A stretch of DNA of 64,000 bases, from the NCBI GenBank assembly GCA_015680685.1, contig MNCI01002923.1, positions 528,872 through 592,871 of the forward strand. The letters run 5' to 3'. Source of the DNA: Gnetum montanum. Lineage: Eukaryota > Streptophyta > Gnetopsida > Gnetales > Gnetaceae. The notes under the pieces were generated by a model. It saw only the letters and a list, made by a program, of their open reading frames with translations. It was not told the DNA's origin and did not search any database. A program made the position numbers and the translations under genes. Numbering within the stretch: the stretch's first letter is position 1; every line of letters starts with the position of its first letter. Shown in pieces: positions 10,712 through 22,092 of this stretch.

Positions 10712-10796
10712 ATTATAAGTAAGCAGTTCATATCGAAAATAGGCTGTTGGCTATTGCGAGTTCGAATTCAGCTGTCACAGAGAGAGAGAAAGAGCA
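10712..10796 (+). promoter_or_regulatory. Possible promoter of the antisense passenger gene
   Basis: A TATTATAAG motif (about 10711-10719) lies roughly 120 bases upstream of the first ATG at 10842, and a GAGAGAGAGAAAGAG run (about 10780-10795) lies between them. The arrangement resembles a plant TATA box with a GA-rich 5' leader. It is suggestive only. Confidence 0.25.
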
Positions 10797-10841
10797 AAAG
10801 ATAGCAGTGCGTTATTTGTGAAGGTTTACAGAACTATAACT

Positions 10842-13800
10842 ATGGCACCGAAGGTGAGAGGAAAGAATGCCAAATTGGTGAAAATCGATGAAGTGTAGGG
10901 GAGTCTGCAGTGCGCTTCGCAGGCGTTGGTCGAAGTACGAGATGTTACTCCCCTGAATCGGTAGGCCATCTCTCACTTATTTGCATTTCTTTTGGTGATT
11001 TATTTTTTCTTTTGTTTATTCTTTTGAGTTATCTATGTAAACTAGAGTTTTGGGATGTAGACGTTGTATTAAAATAAGGGTTTAGATAGTGGTATTGCAT
11101 CTATCGCCATTGTCTGAGACAAACCTTTCACTATTGCAAGGGTTTAAGCTATTTTGGCTACATGGCTAAAGCAGAATTTGTAGTTTTCCTAAGCATGCAA
11201 TGAAATCTAGATTTAGACTTTTGTCTAATGGTAACGTGTTTATGTTCTGTATAGCATAATGGTGAAACCTGTCCTAATTATTTTGGACATAGTCGGGGTT
11301 TTGTGTTGTATAAACCCTCTCGTAGCCAGTGTTCCTCCTCCTCAAACTCGCCTATAGGGGAAAGCAATATGGTTCCGGAAGGGTGCGTAGGAGTTCTTGT
11401 AGTTTTTGTTATGTAACTACAGCATCATCATTTGGTCGCATTTGCCAGGCGATGTGGCTGCAGCCATTTTGGAAAATTTGTTAGTCAGTCCTACATAGGA
11501 CATTTTGGCTTTCCTGACAGATGGAGCTATTGACACTGGTCGACCTTAAGACTGTGAACTTAGCGCCAAAGGATTGAGGCATTTAAGTTGGATTTAGGAG
11601 ATGCCCAGATTTAGCTGTTATCATGCCTATAACACTTTGTTTGTAGCCCGTCATGTCTCAACCTACATTCATAATCCACCGGGCACAGGGTATTACTCAG
11701 GAGGGTAAGTTGTTTTACTTGCGGTGATGTTAATATGTTTTCTAATTTTTGAACTTGTAGAGCGTGGGATAGTAATGCGCTATATGATATAGGTTCTTTA
11801 TCAATGAAAATGGATTATTGGGAAATAATGATACATTGTCCCTGACCGAAAGGACGATAAATGAGTTTACGTCCACTAGCAACGTATGCGCTGGTGTCAT
11901 GGGGCAAATGGCCTTCGTGATTCCTGAGTATCCCACCCGTTACTTTGATTCTTTCATGAGTTGTCAGAGCCTCAGATGGTTACATGAGGAATGGACTTTG
12001 AACCTGCCCCTCACCCTCATGGACGTGCAAAGGAAGCTTCCTCCATTTCCTTTTCCATTTGGACCTGGTAAGGTTTCGTCGTTACAATTAGTTATAGGAT
12101 ATTATTGTTTGAAATGTTGTATAACATTGTCTTTGCTATCTTGGCTTGTGTTATTAGTTAGGGAATCTCAGGAAATTACCATCATGATTTCCGATCGCGA
12201 GGTGAACACCCTTGTCTTCTGTTACGGTGACATAAAGGAAGCACAGCGCTAGCTCGGCCACACGGCTACCCCAGCTGCATTGGTTACTAAGCTACAGGAG
12301 GCAAGGCTGATGCATTTATTCTTGGCTGTAACCCCCGATGTCCCCACAAGTGAAATGTTAACCCTAGTTAACTCCTTCAGCAAGGGGGCTGCACGTTTTT
12401 GCACGCGTGTGCGTAACGTGCGTGTACATTTTGACATTGATGCTCAGCTGTTTACTGACCTTTTTGGTGTCCCTTCTGATGGTCTTCCCATAGAAGAAAA
12501 GTCAAGGAGAAGCCTCAAATGTCAGGAAGAGCTAGAGGAGTGGCTGGGGACTAAGAAGGATACAAAGGGGATTCCTTGTGAAAAGATTGTGTTGGAGGTT
12601 GCCAAGACCATTTATCCCCTCTTCTGAGCCTAGGCCTTCCCTAGAACGCTCTTGCAGGGGAAGTTCTTCACCATAGAATAGGCCCATATAATGCGAGAGG
12701 TGATAGAGGAAGGGACCCAATTCAACTGGGTGAGCTATTATACTAAAGGGTTACGCACTGAAATGATCAGGCTCCGCCAAAAGCTCGAGTCCCGTTTTAG
12801 TGTGCACTTCGCCTTTTTCTTAGCTTGCCTTCGGTGTTTTGCCGAATTTCTGGTGGTCTAGAGGAATCAGGTCTGGGTGCAACAGGACCAGGACCAGTTA
12901 TCCAAACCCTAGATCTCCCACCTCTTCGGTACTACCCAGTCACAGGATCCTCCGGAGGGAATTGGGGAGTCGTTTTCTATAACGACTAGGAATGTGGCGG
13001 CACCTCGAATGTGAGGCTCTGACAGCGTAGGTGGGACACTACGCTCTTACACTGGTGACGCATCATAGGGGAAGTTCCTGGCGGCAAAAATAGTGGATCC
13101 TTCGATTCAACATAAAAGGCCTCATCTAATCGAGGCACTTGTGGAGCCGGCAGGTGGCACAAGTAAAACTATACAAGTTGGGTTTCAGTGGAGTAAACTT
13201 GCACCTGGTAAGCATGAGGAAATAGTAAAAGCTATGGTAATTATTGTATTATGTAACTTATTCAAGGTGTTTTGAATTATTTAAGTGTATTATATGGCAG
13301 GAACAGGGAGACCTACTGAGCAGTTGACCCCTGAGACAGGGGCTATGGTGTTACAGCATGGGAAGGGGCCCTAGTTTTGGAAGAGGAGGCCCCAATTATT
13401 AGAGTGAGTGATGCACAGACCCTTGTACACAAAGAGAGAGTGAGGCGGAGAACGTTTACGCACTTCCCACTGGGACAGGAAGAGGTAATCAGTTTATTAA
13501 AATTTTTAAGAGATTTTGTTATTAGCCAAAATTTTTGACTTAATTATACCACAGATGAACGAGGTGATTCCCCGTCCACCGTTGTAAGCAAAGTGTGGGG
13601 AAAATTTCCCTATAAATTCACCTTTATGGAAGGCGTCATCAGTGATATGATTGAGCACTTAGAACGCGTCGATCCTGAGGCTGGTATGTTGTAGCTATCG
13701 TATGCTTATTTTATTATAAGGTTACAGTGCTTAATTACGTTTGATCTAATATTTGTCATTAGGAGCTTGCCTTTGATGGGACTCTACGGAGCCCATTGAC

Positions 13801-14892
13801 CTGGACACCATCGAACCCTCATCAGAAGCAACAGTTATGCCATGCAACATTTACGAAGAAATGCGTAAATGTGCGTTACATTCGACCTGCTCCCTGTGGG
13901 AAAGTCAGAATGGCAATGAAGACCTTTAGAAGAAGTTGTAGAGATTAGAGAGGGAAAGGATGTCTCTGACCAGAGAGGTTGGAGACTTAAGGTTGCGATG
14001 TGAATTCCTGCAAGCTCGAGGAATGGGTGAACAGGACTAGCAGACAGCTGTCATTAACTACGCTCGCTATTGGACCGTAGTCCAGAATAGCGTATAAACT
14101 AGTCATGAATTAGTCAAGCAAAGGATGCAGATGGAGCTCCTAGCCCAAAAGAATCAAGACTGGAAGGACTTTTGTGCAAGTGTCCAAGAGTGGGGACAAA
14201 CGCAGAAAGATCATAAGCATTTGTATAAGCAAGAAAGTATCGCTTATCGTTAGCATTATCGAGATTCTACCGTTGAAGCTCAATCCTTGCAATTGTTCCT
14301 CAATGTCATTGGTGCGTCTGAGGCCTTCAAGAAGTTCCAGGTGTAGGTGATGGTGAGCGCATCCCCGGAAAGAGAAATTACTCTTCCCGGGGGGGAGACC
14401 ACAGTCCCTACCTTCTTCCCTAAACTACCCCGGTGGACTAGTGTGGAGAAGGGGAAGGTTAAGGCTGGAACTAATTTGGGGAACGGGGTTTGGTCTGAGT
14501 TGAACGAAGACAAGATTATGCAACGTCTGTGGGTCGGCTTAGATCAACTCCCCTTTGCTGCTGATGCAGGGCCATCGCGAGTAAGTTTTAGTGTTGTTGA
14601 ATTTGAATTTTCTGAATTGTCCTAGCATGGCTTTTGCTGATATACTTGTTGTATGTAGTTACAAGAAACGAATGAAGAAGGTGAACAAGATGAGGCGTAC
14701 GTTCAGGGAGGAGAGCGTAATGACGCAGATCGTCACCTTGGGGAGCAAGTTTTAATGGAAGAACCCTGTGTAGATGACATTCCTCATGAGGGAATACTTC
14801 CTAAAAGGGACGGCCCGTATGAAGATGATTTGCTAGGCTTGGAAGCAGAGTTAAGGGATATAGGAGACAGTAGTGCTAGAGGGGATGAGTAA
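10842..14892 (+). pseudogene. Antisense multi-exon passenger gene in element A, unknown protein
   Basis: Coding blocks on the + strand, opposite to gag-pol, are bounded by splice-like signals. Candidate exons are 10842-10960, 11647-11704, 11761-12067, 12158-13236, 13301-13484, 13555-13683, 13763-14580 and 14659-14892 (TAA). The best block keeps one frame from about 11790 to 13236 across a 90-base phase-1 intron, with six TAG and two TGA stops. It predicts segments such as FVIPEYPTRYFDSF and RVHFDIDAQLFTDLFGVP. The 13763-14580 block encodes a charged coiled coil (LERERMSLTREVGDLRLR), and the last exon an acidic tail. Some phases do not match, so the gene is decayed or my exon ends are partly wrong. 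I do not recognise the family. A captured host gene, or an accessory ORF of the element, are both possible. Confidence 0.5.
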
Positions 14893-15054
14893 TTATGATT
14901 ACGCACGATGATTTTATTTATGAGATGGAACAAAGACAATATGAATTGTGACATGATTAATAATGAAATTTTCCCTATGGTTTTTAATTTTATGTTTTTA
15001 TTTATACCAAGTGTAAGTAGAATTATTGAGGGTTTTGGGTAGGTGGCATTATTG

Positions 15055-15265
15055 TGACCGTTGAATGGAGTTGCTAGTTTATAGCCATTGCGGGCCGTTA
15101 CATAGTGTTTGCATAAAATATAGATGAATTTGCTAGTTTGAGGCCATCCCGGGCCATTAAGTGGTTTTTGCGTAAAGATAGAAACTGGATATTTTAGTTT
15201 AGGGTCATTTCGGGCCTTCACTAGTTTTAGGCCATTGTGGGCCTTTACTAGTTTTAGGCCGTTAC
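15055..15265. repeat. Short tandem repeats around AGTTTTAGGCC / CGGGCC
   Basis: Five spaced units read CTAGTTTTAGGCCATTGYGGGCC or a close variant, near 15073, 15134, 15195, 15221 and 15248. Each contains GGCC twice and starts with AGTTT, like the array at 6486-6890. They lie near the donor end of the predicted intron. The neighbouring 15270-15520 carries scattered GCGTAAAT words and no gene. Confidence 0.65.
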
Positions 15266-15519
15266 GGGCCATTTGCGTATGTCGGAGAGTGCAATTGATA
15301 AAAGTGTAAATATTTGCATAATTGTATTAATGTAACTAATAGGAGTTAAGAAGCATAAATGGTGTAAACTAGGAAACGAAAATGGCGTAATTGATAGAAG
15401 ACATAAATATATGTATATTAAACAAAATTGACAGTCAAAACTGATAAGCGTAAATGGAAAAACTAGTAAAAGTGTAAAAATGTGCGTAAATATCACGTAG
15501 ATCAATCGTTAGCCCGTAA

Positions 15520-18500
15520 TTATTTTTTGACAGCTTTTACATTGGGTGGTGTGTAAGGGCGAGGAGATCTATGACCTGACTCCTTCACATCATCTTCCTC
15601 TCCTTGAAATGATAGGTTGGCCCAGGCTAGGCTGTCATTAGTCATTTTGACTTGTTCGGGAATTTGGACATGGGTTTGATCTTCGGGTATTTCGATTTCT
15701 GAACCCCGTTCTTCCTCAATGTTATTGACGGTTCTAGGAGTTATTTCATCACCATGTATCACTACCTCTCCCCTTGCATAAGGTAGGTGTATCTCTTGGT
15801 GTATCGGTGATGAAACTGCTCTCAATTGGGCTAGCCAGGACCTCCCTAGAATCAGGTTGAAGCCAGGCATCTCCTCGATGATGATAAATGTGGCGTCTGT
15901 TGGGAACTAGTCTCCTGCCATAGAATCGATATGTACCATGCCTTTGACTTGAACTCGTGCCCCATTGAACGACTTTAGGCACGATGTTGTCGTAGGACTG
16001 ATTTGGTCAACCAGGCCCAACTTATCCACTATAGGATAAGGGATGACATTCGTAGCTGCACCATCGTCAACGTGCACCCTTTGGATTCGATGTTGACCAA
16101 CCCAGATGGTGATGAACATGGGTTTTGTTGTCACTCGACCTTTCTTAGGATCATCTTTGATGGATTCATCATGAAAGGTCAATGGGGTAGGTTTAGGTTG
16201 CTCAGCGATGGGGGAAAACATGATAGCATATATCGTTTCCTCTTCTGCTGGTAAGCTTTCATCCATAGGTATGGATGTCAGCATATGGACCATAGCCTCA
16301 CGGTGCTTTTGAGACGTCATAAGCAAGTCATAGAGGCTCAATGTTGTGTTCTTCTATTTTAGAGGCTGCTTGACTTGCGTAAATGCATCGACGAGGTACT
16401 GGTCTCGGTTGGGTTGCTTGTCGCCTCTTTTTTCTTCCATTCGCCCTAAGAGATGAAGTTCCCGAGGTGGAATAGCGTCAGTCAGAGAGTTGTATTTCTT
16501 TCTGCTGAGGGGAGGTGGCTATGTTTCTGTATCTTTGTCTTGCCCAGGAGGTGTAGGCGAAGTTACAGAAGCAAGGGGCCTGGGCTTAGCAAACCCTAGC
16601 GTAGAGCGATCTTTGGTTGCATTAATTGACGCATCTCCTTCCCTTTTTTCGTTGGATGGAGGTTGATGATTTTGGTTAGAGACTCGCCCCTGCATAAAAG
16701 GGGCAGCCGGTGGTTTTTGTGCCCTAAGGATAAAAGGTGCCTTAGGAGTAGGTGTGGGCATGGCCCTAGCTTTATTTTTAATGTGAGACTGAGTTATAGT
16801 TTGACAGGGCATCCGAATAACAAAGGGTGGCCTAGAGGCGCTGCCAACTATCGGTGAAGAACTCGTCCCCTGGGGTGAACTGATAGGTACACGTAACACA
16901 AAGGGTTGCTTAGGCGGTACGTTCCCCTCACTGTCCATACTTACCATGTTGATGGTGTACGTTGCATTATTTACGTTCAACAGGTCTTTGTACACATGCA
17001 TCGCTTGATTTTCGGGACGTGTTGGACTACTGCTGTCTAATGTCAAAGAACCATTTTCAATCATGCATTGAATATGATCCTTCAATGCCCAGTAGTAATC
17101 GGTGTCGTGAACACACATATGATGGTAGTCATAAAAATGGTCTAGCCTGAAAGACTTAGGGATTGGCAGTTCGTTGGGTAGAGCTAAAGAAGGGTTCTTC
17201 AACAATTGACAATGACGCCTGTGACGCTCCAGAGCTTCTTCAAATATTTTTTTGTTTTGAATATATCCTTCTCCTAAGAATTGTTTCAGCAGTTCCAAAT
17301 GCTTTATAGGTAGGGTTGTATATTTTGAACGATCTTTACGCTCGAAGTTTGGATTCGATTGTGAGGGCTGTTCAGGGGCAAGTGCTTCTTGGCCAGTGCT
17401 GCTTGCACTAGTTGTGGTCTCGGCAGGTGCTGTGGGTGCCTTCTTGTTATTCTTCTTTTTGGCATCTTCAGCTAGTGTAGCTACTATCGTTGTTGCTGTT
17501 TTACCTTTGTCTTTACCCTTATCGTGTGCGTTCTTATAGGCCACATATGCTGGGTCTTTACTAGCCTCCGCAGCATCTTGGATGCTCTTAGTTTGCGCGA
17601 AGGCTTGAGTCAGGGAGTGAGGGGAAAGGTAGTATAGTTTAGACTTGATGAAGTTGTTAACTGCTCCTTTGAAAATAGCCAACAGATGGGCTTCCGCGAT
17701 AAGCTCACATATTTCATTCAGAGTAGCGCTCCATCACTGTATAAACTTATGGACTAGCTCAAGCGGGTCTTGTTTCACTCCCATAAGTTGATCTAATGTG
17801 ACTTTCATCTTTAAATTGTATTTAAAGCAAGTCACAAATTGTGTTAGAAGCGCTTCCAAGGTTGAAATGGAAGAGCCAGGGAGTGCTCGATACCAGTCCA
17901 AGGACTTACCTGCCAGAGACATTGCAAAGAAATGGATAATCGTATTGGGCCATTGTTGTAGTAGCAAGGATTCAGACCTAAAGGTAACAAGATGAGCATT
18001 AGGATCACCTTCCCCATTGTATTTAGTAAAATAGGGTAAAGACATCCCTGGAGGCAACGACAGCATGGGGACTACTGGGCTGATGGGATCATCATGGTAG
18101 AAATCCATGACCTGTATTGTATTAGAGCCAACAGCTTTAAGGCGCTTAACTTCCTTGGTGAGGGTCTAAATAAGAAAAAAAGCTTGATCCAGACCTATTG
18201 ATGATGAAGTTGGCACTGGAGGAGTAGGGGGTTGGGCTGGAAGAGTAGTACCAGGTAATGGAAAGGGAGCGATAGCTTGGCTAACAGACGGCATGATGGG
18301 GACTGTCCCCGCGGACGGAGCTGCCTGTGAAAACCACCACCCGATAGGCTGTGCGAAAAAATTGGTCGTTTCCAAATGTGTAGGATGGAAGGTGTAAGGA
18401 TGTTGTGTAGTTACCTGTGGGACATGTGTGGTAGATGCAGCCAAGGGTTGCACACCATAGAACGCAGATTGATTATGTTATGCATTAGGCATGATCCACT

Positions 18501-19320
18501 GACCAGCTGTAGGTTGTTGAACAGATCGCTGCGATTGAATGGTGGTTACGATTTGTTGCCTTGCAATGGGCTGCGACGATAAGGTTTGCATCGGGCGGGT
18601 TATAGGTGTGGTATGGACCTACACTTGGGGAATGAAATGGGGGGCAGTAGACATAGCTATCATTGACGGAATCCTGATTACATGTGATGAGGGGGTTACT
18701 CCCATGTTATTTTGAGGTGGCATTTGTACCTGCAAGACCGAGGATTGCATGGTGGCTTGCGGGACAATGGGAATATGCGTTTGGGTGGTCATGATTGGGT
18801 TGAGATGGGTAGCTTCTCCAGTGAAAGGATGAAACAGGGGATTCACATATGTATGGGGGCTGAGGGTATGGTATGAATCCGCATGTTCAGACTGAGCTGC
18901 GAATTCATCTTCCTCCTCCTCCTCATTTTGAGGCTTTAGAGTAGACTGTGTAACCTGATTCTTAGCCATAACTAGTTGGGATAGGAGTTCATGATAATGA
19001 TCGGTAAGGGGGATGAAGTCATATGTAGTAGCAGTGAAGTCTTGACCCCCTTTGTAGATCAACTCATAATTTTGTTTTGCCTCCATCTCGGCTCGGCTAA
19101 GAGCAAGCTTTGCCTAGATCTTGACGCAAATGAAATTATACTCTTCAGGAGTTAAGATAGTGGATGAAGGATCCTTGCCCTGTAATCTCAATGAATGATG
19201 CGATGGTCCCTAAGGTCCTATCACGTCGAAAGCTGATTCAGGAATGGTGATGGGATTTACGGTTGTGGCATGTAAGTCAATGGCGATCATAATGGCAGTA
19301 TTTGTATGTGTAGAATCCAT
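15520..19320 (-). pseudogene. gag: gag-protease of element A, one frame of about 1,260 codons
   Basis: Gag packages the RNA and protease matures the polyprotein. From the ATG at 19320 a single frame runs to TAA at 15520 with no frameshift, broken by nine stops: seven TAG, one TAA and one TGA. The first ~390 codons are Pro/Thr/Gln-rich (many PQ, TTQ and PPTPP runs) and unlike ordinary gag. The retrotransposon gag core follows at about 18110-17740 (YFTKYNGEGDPNAHL, then SLAGKSLDWYRALP). A basic Lys-rich linker (HDKGKDKGK) precedes the protease-like part. The protease region (16341-15550) has HVDDGAATNVIP, where DSGA is usual, and GFNLILGRSWL. The intron donor lies six codons before the stop. 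Confidence 0.85.
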
Positions 19321-19535
19321 CTCTCAGTTAGATTGATAACAAAAAATGAAAAGATTTAAAAGGTGACGGCAAAATGGAACAACGATTGGGCTTTCTACCC
19401 TGAAGGATTCCAAAGGAATCGTTACTGTGACCAATCTACACCACATGATTTCGTAAACTTCCCTAGAGGTATTATGTTTACATTATGTGAATGTGGGTAC
19501 GGATTGCTTACAAGGTTACCCGTAAAATAGGGATC

Positions 19536-19563
19536 GGAGGTTCAGGCCCTCCTTCTAGCACCA
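19536..19563 (-). promoter_or_regulatory. Primer-binding site of A, extended tRNA-like (tRNA-Asn type)
   Basis: Read on the + strand, it is GGAGG, TTCAGGC, CCTCC, TTCTAGC, A, CCA: a perfect five-base T-stem with a seven-base T-loop, a seven-base acceptor strand, a discriminator base and CCA. From memory this fits the 3' end of plant tRNA-Asn, the primer reported for Tat. Usual primer-binding sites match only about 12-18 bases. Six to seven bases separate it from the LTR end. Confidence 0.75.
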
Positions 19564-19569
19564 AAAAAC

Positions 19570-21147
19570 TATAACGATGGAAAACATTAGTCACTGGAAA
19601 TATCGAGCGAAGATCTGTGTACACAGTCTTAACCACGGATCCGTGCGAGGGCCGTGCTGGAGAAAATGGATCCGAGGTGCCCTGAACGGTCTTTTTTGAT
19701 CAGACAGGGACTTACTTAATCAGTAAATTATCGAATATCATGATAGTATATATTNACAATGTAAAGAACTTGAAATAACGATAACGTCAACGCGACAAGG
19801 AAGATCAGATTTAGGAAAGATGGGTGATTCCAAGATCTATGATTTGACTCGAAAGCTGAATATATTGCATACAACATTCCAATGGCAGACTTCACTTATC
19901 TTTGTACGAAGCATACATGAAACAACAAGAAAATTGTTTAAAAGGGAGAACAGAATGAAGGTTGATCTACCTCATAAGCCAAAAGTGGAATGCAAGGAAG
20001 ATCAAGCCTGGATGTCTATCGATCAATTGTTTCTGATCAATAAACCTTGCCAATCGCACCAGATGATCTCTCGATCTTTGATTTTCTCCTTTTGCCCTCA
20101 GAAATCTTTGCTTCATGCTGCTAATGATCGCAAATGAAGAGGATAATGTTGTCGCTAAGAAGATTGATCGCTCTCATTGCCAATGCTCAAACAATGCCTT
20201 ATGTCTTTCAAAAGAAGAAAATCCTTTTCCCTTTTCCTCTTTTTTTGTCAACTGGGGTATTTATAAGTTCAGCATCATATGGGAAGGCATGGTCTTAATG
20301 ACACGTGTCTCGAATTTTCAAAACACCGTTGACTTGGCAATTTTAATGTTAAAGCTGGTTATGCCACATTACGTCTTGGGGGCGAGGTGCGTTGTAAACC
20401 ACTCTCACTGAAACCGCCTCATGATTACACTGCGATATGCTGATGAGCATATTACCTTACATGGATAACAAGTGCATGTCTAGTACTGCCTTAGTTGACT
20501 TTATACTGCATTATGCTCATTTACGCTACGTAGCATAGCAGAGCGTAATGTGATGAATTCCATACATGTTACAGTTATTTATGCTGCAGAGCATAATAAA
20601 GCTAAAAAGTGGTTAAAACAAGCTATTTTTGTGCTTATTTATGCCACAAAGTGTAATAGAGTGTAAAATGGTCAACTTTTCAGTGCATTACGCTTACTTA
20701 TGCTGCATAGTGTAATAAAGCGTAAAGCGACCAATCTGCTGTGCTTCTTTTGACGTTGACTTTGATTTCTTCGAGGCCCATTACGCTGCTTTGTGTAATG
20801 GAGCGTGAATACAGTCCTGATCAAAAGACTTGGTGGAATATGCAAAAAGTCGTAGACCACTGCTTAGGCCTTAAACTTGTCATATTTGCAGAAGTTCCAA
20901 ATTTCTGCTGACTTCATTGCTACAGTAAGCTACCTTCATTACATCGTGCAGAATTACGCTGAGCGACATGACGCTACATTGCGTAATGTAGCATAAGGAG
21001 AAATAAAGTTAGAATTTTTTAAGAAATTTGGAGACTTGATGTTGCATGCCCTTTTGCATTGTTCTGCCTTCTAGATTTCTATTGCGAGCTTTTGCCTGAA
21101 TTGTGAATCTTCGCCTTAGGCCGATTCACAATTTCCATGGTGTTTCA
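19570..21147 (-). repeat. 5' LTR of element A
   Basis: 1,578 bases, closely similar to 3706-5344. The outer end is TGTTTCA on the + strand. The inner end reads TATAACG, where the other LTR has TGTAACG. It includes the eroded palindrome at 20509-20550 and the antisense open frame at 19820-20137. One N at 19755 marks a doubtful join. Confidence 0.93.
19755..19755. other. Single undetermined base at a probable collapsed repeat
   Basis: The other LTR has about 60 more bases at this point, including a TA microsatellite and sequence after it. The N is probably an assembly join, not a real 60-base deletion. Confidence 0.6.
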
Positions 21148-22078
21148 CCCCCTACACTCAACCACACGAATCACAAGCAGTCACACATGATCTAGTCAAA
21201 TTCCATGTATGGGACTAGTTGTGGCATCTAGATCATTATGCCTTGATCACAATCTAGTGTCTTCCCACTTGGACTAGTGGTAGCTTGTCACGTATGATTT
21301 AGTCCAGAGTGATGCATATGATTCTTGGTGTTGTTTTGGCCTTATGCTACTCCTAATGATAATAAATAAATTAATTATTTAAACTAATTAACAATGAAAA
21401 TTAAAGTCTAAACTAGCCTATGAATAATAAGTGTCCATTCCCAGCTTACTACACATGTCCTAAACCCATGTATACACTATTGGGATTATCAAGCGTTATC
21501 CTATTGGGTGAACTAAGTAGTAATGTTGCTAGAATTACCAAGTGAATACATGTTTACACTTGAAACTAGTTGTGCTCATTCTACCAATTCATTAATATGC
21601 ATAGAAACGTAAACATTGGCTAAGGACATGAAACATGAATTGGATGGAAAGTAAATCTAATCTAAGTCAAAGTGCTACAATAAAGAAGAATCAATCTCGA
21701 TCTTGATGCTATTCATGAAATGTGTCCAAGTACATTACGAGTTGAATAAGACACCATAAAATTGACTTAGATCCACATTGTAGGTACTCATTGACTATTC
21801 TCAAAGAATACAAAATAAAACTACAAGACGTTGGCTACTCTACTGATAAAAAATGCCAATACACGGTAGGAGCATGCATATTTATAGGCAAAAATAGACA
21901 CTACCTTGATGGGGCCATGTCAACGTGTCATTGCATGCATCAATGGAGCCATGTTGATGAGGTTGCATTGACAGGGCCACATCGATGTGGTTGCATCAAC
22001 GTAACTTCCTTGAAGCACTTATGTCAAGGTAGCTACATTGAAGAGGCTACATTGATGCAACCAGCTGATGCTTCATCA
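21148..22078 (-). repeat. Shared Athila-like LTR, right fragment
   Basis: Continuation of 3685-3705 after element A, ending CTTCATCA, inverse to the starting TGATGA. With the left fragment it makes about 950 bases, matching the 1,018-base LTR at 27170-28187. A polypurine tract lies to its right (22079-22092) and a primer-binding site to its left (3666-3684), so it is both the 3' LTR of C and the 5' LTR of C'. The first five bases (CCCCC) are A's target duplication. Confidence 0.85.
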
Positions 22079-22092
22079 TACCCCCATGACTG
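22079..22092 (-). promoter_or_regulatory. Polypurine tract of element C
   Basis: On the - strand CATGGGGGTA immediately precedes the 3' LTR start TGATGAAGC. The matching place in D reads GTGAGGGTA. Confidence 0.6.

Larger units (their letters stand above)
10382..15540 (-). other. Predicted intron of element A between protease and RT
   Basis: On the - strand a donor AAT^GTAAAA (GT at 15540-15539) lies 18 bases before the gag-pro stop codon. An acceptor TTGTAG^GACAG ends at 10382. Both sites are phase 0, so splicing would fuse protease to RT in frame. An intron between protease and RT is established for Ogre elements, but 5.16 kb is very long. The intron contains an antisense multi-exon gene and a repeat array. 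It rests on sequence signals only; other donor and acceptor pairs are possible. Confidence 0.55.
3706..21147 (-). mobile_element. Element A: giant Tat-type Ty3/gypsy retrotransposon
   Basis: A 17.4-kb element on the - strand. Its order, in element direction, is 5' LTR (21147-19570), primer-binding site, gag-pro in one frame (19320-15520), a predicted intron (15540-10382), RT, RNase H and archaeal-type RNase H (10381-8307), integrase (8303-about 6900), tandem repeats, a small ORF, polypurine tract and 3' LTR (5344-3706). The RT/RNase H/aRNase H/integrase order and sequence style are those of the Tat lineage. A large intron between protease and RT is a known trait of Ogre-type Tat elements. Many premature stops and two frameshifts show it is not autonomous now. 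It is inserted in an Athila-like LTR with a five-base target duplication. Confidence 0.9.

Noticed and set aside
10842-14892. Alternative genetic code with TAG read as Gln
   Set aside because: TAG is frequent at probable Gln codons, but TAA, TGA and frameshifts occur too, and the F polyprotein is normal. Methylation-linked decay explains it better.
19536-19563. A tRNA gene fragment
   Set aside because: Only the T-arm and acceptor 3' strand are present. CCA is encoded, and the site sits beside an LTR, so it is a primer-binding site.
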